A stretch of DNA of 64,000 nt, from NCBI RefSeq assembly GCF_050467285.1, contig NZ_JBCMUN010000006.1, forward strand, positions 744,001 to 808,000, given 5' to 3'. Shown here in pieces: positions 60,988-64,000 of the stretch. This stretch comes from Paenibacillus_E oryzisoli_A. Lineage in GTDB: Bacteria > Bacillota > Bacilli > Paenibacillales > NBRC-103111. A model generated the notes under the pieces. The model did not search any database. It saw nothing but the letters and a program-made list of their open reading frames with translations, and had not been told where the DNA came from. How positions within the stretch are numbered: the stretch's first letter is position 1; the number at the start of each line of letters is the position of its first letter. Both the position numbers and the translations under genes were made by a program.

Positions 60988-61572
60988 TCAGAACTCGGTC
61001 CCGCGCACCTTGGCAAAGACCAGCGTATCTCGAAGCTCTCCGGTTACGTCACAGCTATCGCTGCGGAGTCTCCCCTCCAGCGTGTAGCCGGCACGTTGCG
61101 CAACGGCGGCACTGCGCGCGTTCTGGGCATCGCAGCGAATTTCGATGCGGTTCGCTTGCAATGCGTCGATAGCGAATTGGGTAATCGCGTTGACCGCCTC
61201 GGTGACGAAGCCTTGTTTGGCGTAGGCGGTGCGGACCCAATAGCCGATTTCGAACCTGCGAACTTGCCAATCGATGCGGTGCAGTCCGCTGCTGCCGACA
61301 AGCGCTCCGGTCTCTTTGGAAATGAGCATTAATCGCAAATCCGAACGGGCCAGAAATTTGAGCCTGGCGTCCCGAATGTTGGCTTCGGAATCTGCTAGCG
61401 CCGGTACACTTTGTGCCCAAGGCATCCAGGGGCGCAATTCCTCGAAGCTCTCGGCGACAGCTTCATTGAGCGGGGCGCCGTCTCCCCATAAAGGTGCGCG
61501 GATCAACAATCGAGAGCTTTCAAAGCTCTCTGGAAAATCGATTAATATCGGGTTTGCAGCAGATGCAGGCAT
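60988..61572 (-). CDS. GNAT acetyltransferase (RimJ/RimL type)
   Basis: 194 residues. SSRLLIRAPLWGDGAPLNEAV at the N terminus, LMLISKETGALVGSSGLHRIDW, the FEIGYWVRTAYAKQGFVTEAV acetyl-CoA-binding region and NRIEIRCDAQNARSAAVAQRAGYTLEG are the standard RimJ/RimL pattern. It would acetylate an amino group of a protein N terminus or small molecule. AGAGGAGTGG precedes the ATG. Confidence 0.92.
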   Translation of the reverse strand: MPASAANPILIDFPESFESSRLLIRAPLWGDGAPLNEAVAESFEELRPWMPWAQSVPALADSEANIRDARLKFLARSDLRLMLISKETGALVGSSGLHRIDWQVRRFEIGYWVRTAYAKQGFVTEAVNAITQFAIDALQANRIEIRCDAQNARSAAVAQRAGYTLEGRLRSDSCDVTGELRDTLVFAKVRGTEF

Positions 61573-61770
61573 GGGACCACTCCTCTGGGAATTTATGTAA
61601 AGTCACGATGTGTTATTAAGTATACTCGAAAGCGATGAAATCTGCACCGTGTGTATCCTTCCCGCATATCGACATTCGCCACAATTTATGGGATGATGGA
61701 GCAATGAGCGAAAGCGCCTGCAGCCTGCCGGCCGCAGGAAAGTTCGCATTATAGTCAAGGAGTGAACGGC

Positions 61771-62280
61771 ATGTCTCGCAAGTGGGAACGAATGGTCAGA
61801 AAAAATTCTAAGCAAATTAACAAAACAAGAGCTAAACAAGGGAAGGCGCCGATTTCGACTGATCCGGATCGTGCGGAGGTGTTTAAAGGCAGAAGCCTTC
61901 TGCTTTCCGGCTTTTTTATCGTCGTCGCCCTGTTCCTGCTGTTTACGTTGACGCGAGCGGAAGGGGATAACATGTACTGGTTTACGACGCTCAGCTATCT
62001 GGTAGTCGGCATCTTTATTTTCTTCTTGCGTCGTCCTTATCTGCGGGTTAGCAAGACAACGTTGTCTAAACGCGGCTTAGCCCGGGAACTGAACCTCACG
62101 GCAGAAAATATTAAGGAAATTGTGTATCAGCCGAATCAGATTGTCATTGACATGAACGGCAAAACGCCGCGCTGGGTATATACGAAAATGCTGAACCGCT
62201 TCGATGTCGCCGCGATGGCGGTCCGATTGAAAAAGTACGCAGACCAGAACAACGTTGTATTTATCGATAAAACGGTATAG
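61771..62280 (+). CDS. Conserved membrane protein of unknown function
   Basis: 169 residues from an ATG with AAGGAG 8 bases upstream. A basic N terminus (RKWERMVRKNSKQINKTRAK) is followed by two membrane helices (LLLSGFFIVVALFLLFTL; WFTTLSYLVVGIFIFFL) and a cytoplasmic C-terminal domain of about 80 residues (YLRVSKTTLSKRGLARELNL, KEIVYQPNQIVIDMNGK) that suggests a small PH-like beta fold. No family name is recognised. Confidence 0.7.
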   Translation: MSRKWERMVRKNSKQINKTRAKQGKAPISTDPDRAEVFKGRSLLLSGFFIVVALFLLFTLTRAEGDNMYWFTTLSYLVVGIFIFFLRRPYLRVSKTTLSKRGLARELNLTAENIKEIVYQPNQIVIDMNGKTPRWVYTKMLNRFDVAAMAVRLKKYADQNNVVFIDKTV

Positions 62281-62300
62281 ACGGCGTCTGTCTGAAAGAC

Positions 62301-62345
62301 AAGCCCTCCGTCCCTCTCTTACGAGCTGGGCGGGGGGCTATTGTT
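62301..62345 (+). terminator. Stem-loop after the membrane protein gene
   Basis: AAGCCCTCCGTCC pairs with GGGCGGGGGGCT (G-U allowed); T-run is weak. It lies between convergent genes. Confidence 0.55.
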
Positions 62346-62347
62346 TG

Positions 62348-63421
62348 CTAAAAAACGATACTGCCCTTATTCACTTCCGCATAGAAGCGATTGAATTCCT
62401 CAATCGTGAGCTGCTGCGCCGCATCCGACAGCGCGGTGGGTGGGTCGGGATGCACCTCGACCATGATGCCGTCTGCCCCGGCCGCCAGCGCCGCCTTTGC
62501 GCACGGCGCGAAAATGTCCTTGCGGCCAGTTGAATGCGTAACATCGACAAGCACCGGAAGGTGGCTTTCCTGCTTGAGAATCGGCACGGCCGAGATATCG
62601 AGTGTGTTGCGCGTCGCCTTCTCGTAGGTGCGGATGCCGCGCTCAATCAGCATGACTTGCGTGTTGCCGCGGGACAGAATGTATTCGGCCGCATGCAGGA
62701 ATTCGTCAATCGTCGCCGCGAGCCCGCGTTTCAGGAGAATCGGCGTGCGGACTTCGCCGGCGGCTTTGAGCAGCTCGAAGTTTTGCATATTTCGTGCGCC
62801 GATCTGAATAACGTCGATGTACTGGCCGGCAAGCTCAATATGCGCGGGATCGACGATTTCGCTAATCGTTTTCAAGCCGAATTCGGACGCGACTTCCTTC
62901 AACATGCGCAAACCTTCGATACCGAGCCCCTGAAAATCATATGGGGACGTCCGCGGCTTGAACGCGCCGCCGCGCATGACGTGCACACCGGCCTGCTTCA
63001 AGGCGGCGGCAACCGTCCGCAACTGCTCGTAGCTTTCAACCGAGCAGGGGCCGGCGACCATGATCGGCTTCGTGCCGCCAACCGTAACCGGGCCGAGCGT
63101 GATGACGGTGTCTTCTTGCTTCTGCTTGCGGGAGACGAGCAGCTGCTTTTTGTGGTCATTTTGCTGCAGATTCAGAGACGCTTGGAAAATTTGCTTGAAC
63201 AGATGTCGGATCGCATCGGTATCGAAAGGCCCGTTGTTGCGGGCGACAAGCGCTTCGAGCATCTCTTTCTCACGAATCGGATCGTGTTTGGGGACGCCTT
63301 GTTTTTCTTTCTCCTGGCCGATTTCTTGGGCAATCGCCGCCCGTTCGGAAAGCAGCTCCAGCAATAGCAGATTAATCTCATCTATGCGTCCTCGCAGCGC
63401 ATCCAGTTTAGCATTTGTCAT
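62348..63421 (-). CDS. aroA: Chorismate mutase / 3-deoxy-7-phosphoheptulonate synthase (bifunctional)
   Basis: 357 residues. Residues 1-88 are an AroQ-type chorismate mutase (LDALRGRIDEINLLLLELLS ... REKEMLEAL). The rest is a type-I-beta DAHP synthase with MVAGPCSVESYEQL, MRGGAFKPRTSPYDFQGLG, IQIGARNMQNFELLKAAG and DVTHSTGRKD. It commits carbon to the shikimate pathway; the mutase domain is the feedback sensor in the Bacillus enzyme. The ATG at 63421 has GAGGAGGAA upstream. A T-box leader precedes it. The symbol follows Bacillus usage. Confidence 0.95.
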   Translation of the reverse strand: MTNAKLDALRGRIDEINLLLLELLSERAAIAQEIGQEKEKQGVPKHDPIREKEMLEALVARNNGPFDTDAIRHLFKQIFQASLNLQQNDHKKQLLVSRKQKQEDTVITLGPVTVGGTKPIMVAGPCSVESYEQLRTVAAALKQAGVHVMRGGAFKPRTSPYDFQGLGIEGLRMLKEVASEFGLKTISEIVDPAHIELAGQYIDVIQIGARNMQNFELLKAAGEVRTPILLKRGLAATIDEFLHAAEYILSRGNTQVMLIERGIRTYEKATRNTLDISAVPILKQESHLPVLVDVTHSTGRKDIFAPCAKAALAAGADGIMVEVHPDPPTALSDAAQQLTIEEFNRFYAEVNKGSIVF

Positions 63422-63455
63422 GGAAAATTCCTCCTCGATTTCGATAAAAGCATAC

Positions 63456-63722
63456 AAAAAGACCCCTCGCCGCAAGGGACGAGGAGCCGTGGTACCACCC
63501 TAATTCAGAAGTTTTCAGCCGCATGCGCATACGGGGAAAGGCTTCATCTTGAGCCCTTTAACGCAGGGAGACGGGCGAACCTACTTGCGCGGCAAGCGAG
63601 TTGTCGCGGTTCAGCAGCCTGCTCGGGAATGAACTTCAATGGGGCATGACTTCGCGCGCTCTCAGTCGGTGGCGCCGCGTCCCTGGCAAGCCATGGATCC
63701 CATCTACTCTTTCCGTCATCGC
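63456..63722 (-). promoter_or_regulatory. T-box leader upstream of the DAHP synthase gene, probable Phe specifier
   Basis: The invariant T-box AGGGTGGTACCACG is at 63501-63488 on the minus strand. A terminator (GAGG...CCTC stem plus TTTTT) lies at 63487-63456, just before the ribosome binding site. Stem I begins GATGACGGAAAGAGTA near 63720. The 3' side of stem I reads TTGAAGTTCATTCC, giving a UUC (Phe) specifier candidate at 63633-63631 followed by A. Uncharged tRNA-Phe would then turn on the gene, as fits an aromatic amino acid enzyme. Confidence 0.88.
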
Positions 63723-63763
63723 ATTCCGATTATGTTTCGTTTCGATCGATTGAATTATTAGGT

Positions 63764-63792
63764 ATTGTAAGTCAGAATTTTCTGACTTGCAA
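63764..63792 (-). promoter_or_regulatory. Promoter of the T-box transcript with a palindrome in the spacer
   Basis: On the minus strand TTGCAA (63792-63787) and TACAAT (63769-63764) are 17 bp apart. The dyad GTCAGAA/TTCTGAC (63786-63771) fills the spacer. The remaining bases to 64000 hold only a GC-rich hairpin at 63942-63963 and no gene I can support. Confidence 0.75.
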
Positions 63793-64000
63793 ATATGAGC
63801 TTTAAAGCGAGTCTGCTTTACCGCAGTGCAGGGCATGAGATCTCGGCACGCCCGGCAGTTTTTCGCCGCCTGATTATTGATAATGTATGTCGGCTGGATT
63901 AATTTGCCCGGGCATTGCGCTAAAATCCGCTCGCTGAAGAAGCCCGCGCGAGTTCGCGGGGGCATTTATTTAAGCGTAGAAGCCTCATGTGCTCCATTGC

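Overview
The window looks like a chromosomal segment of a spore-forming, low-to-mid GC member of the Paenibacillaceae (Paenibacillus or a close relative). Supporting signs are an alpha/beta-type small acid-soluble spore protein, an Sda-type sporulation checkpoint protein, a ComFB-family protein, a YesM/YesN-type two-component system beside a sugar ABC transporter, a T-box leader, cre-like sites, strong AGGAGG ribosome binding sites and frequent TTG/GTG starts. No rRNA, tRNA, CRISPR array or replication origin was seen.

Left part (1-18.1 kb): the 5' part of an AraC regulator; a TetR repressor divergent from a DHA2 efflux pump with two perfect palindromic operators; a stand-alone ATP-dependent DNA ligase; an SASP gene; and a translationally coupled SWIM protein plus SNF2 helicase. 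These are followed by a glycan-uptake locus: YesM-type sensor kinase, YesN-type regulator, solute-binding lipoprotein, two permeases and a secreted family-8 polysaccharide lyase with cre sites.

Middle part (18.1-34 kb): an IDEAL-domain-like gene behind a consensus promoter that contains a perfect palindrome, a DEDDh exonuclease, an MFS transporter, an AraC regulator divergent from a PhyH dioxygenase, proline catabolism genes (proline dehydrogenase and P5C dehydrogenase), a predicted nuclease-fold/wHTH protein behind an attenuator-like terminator, a lactonase coupled to an alkyltransferase-like protein, a ClpP-like protein whose catalytic Asp is Asn, a HAD phosphatase, glutamate racemase, GreA, a Spo0B/CitA-type sensor kinase, ComFB, and a two-gene operon of tiny proteins that includes Sda.

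Right-middle part (34-51.2 kb): sulfite reductase CysJ-CysI, a membrane PASTA protein with a degenerate kinase domain, an FAD-dependent desaturase-like enzyme directly followed by a 1,731-residue Ser/Thr kinase-AAA-GAF-histidine kinase fusion, a butanol-dehydrogenase-type alcohol dehydrogenase coupled to an EamA transporter, and a secreted GH43 enzyme with a ricin-type CBM.

Accessory island (about 51.2-57 kb): clearly AT-richer. It starts at a recombinase-fold remnant and carries small unrelated genes: an RraB-like protein, an orphan Imm7 immunity protein, an RraB-like lipoprotein, a small membrane protein and a HIT protein. After these come a decaying MerR-controlled module with two broken genes and a CBO0543-type membrane protein. 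Between the genes lie at least seven diverged copies of one repeat core (GGGACACGATAGTTGAA-like) plus hairpin/T-run segments, giving a gene-cassette-like layout. This island is the best candidate for something undescribed.

Right end (57-64 kb): a VOC protein, a secreted DNRLRE-FN3-beta-helix protein, a pentapeptide protein with an N-terminal Cys cluster, a GNAT acetyltransferase, a small membrane protein, and chorismate mutase/DAHP synthase behind a T-box leader with a probable Phe (UUC) specifier. Three further families of short intergenic palindromes or repeats sit at about 18.7, 26.5 and 38.2 kb.
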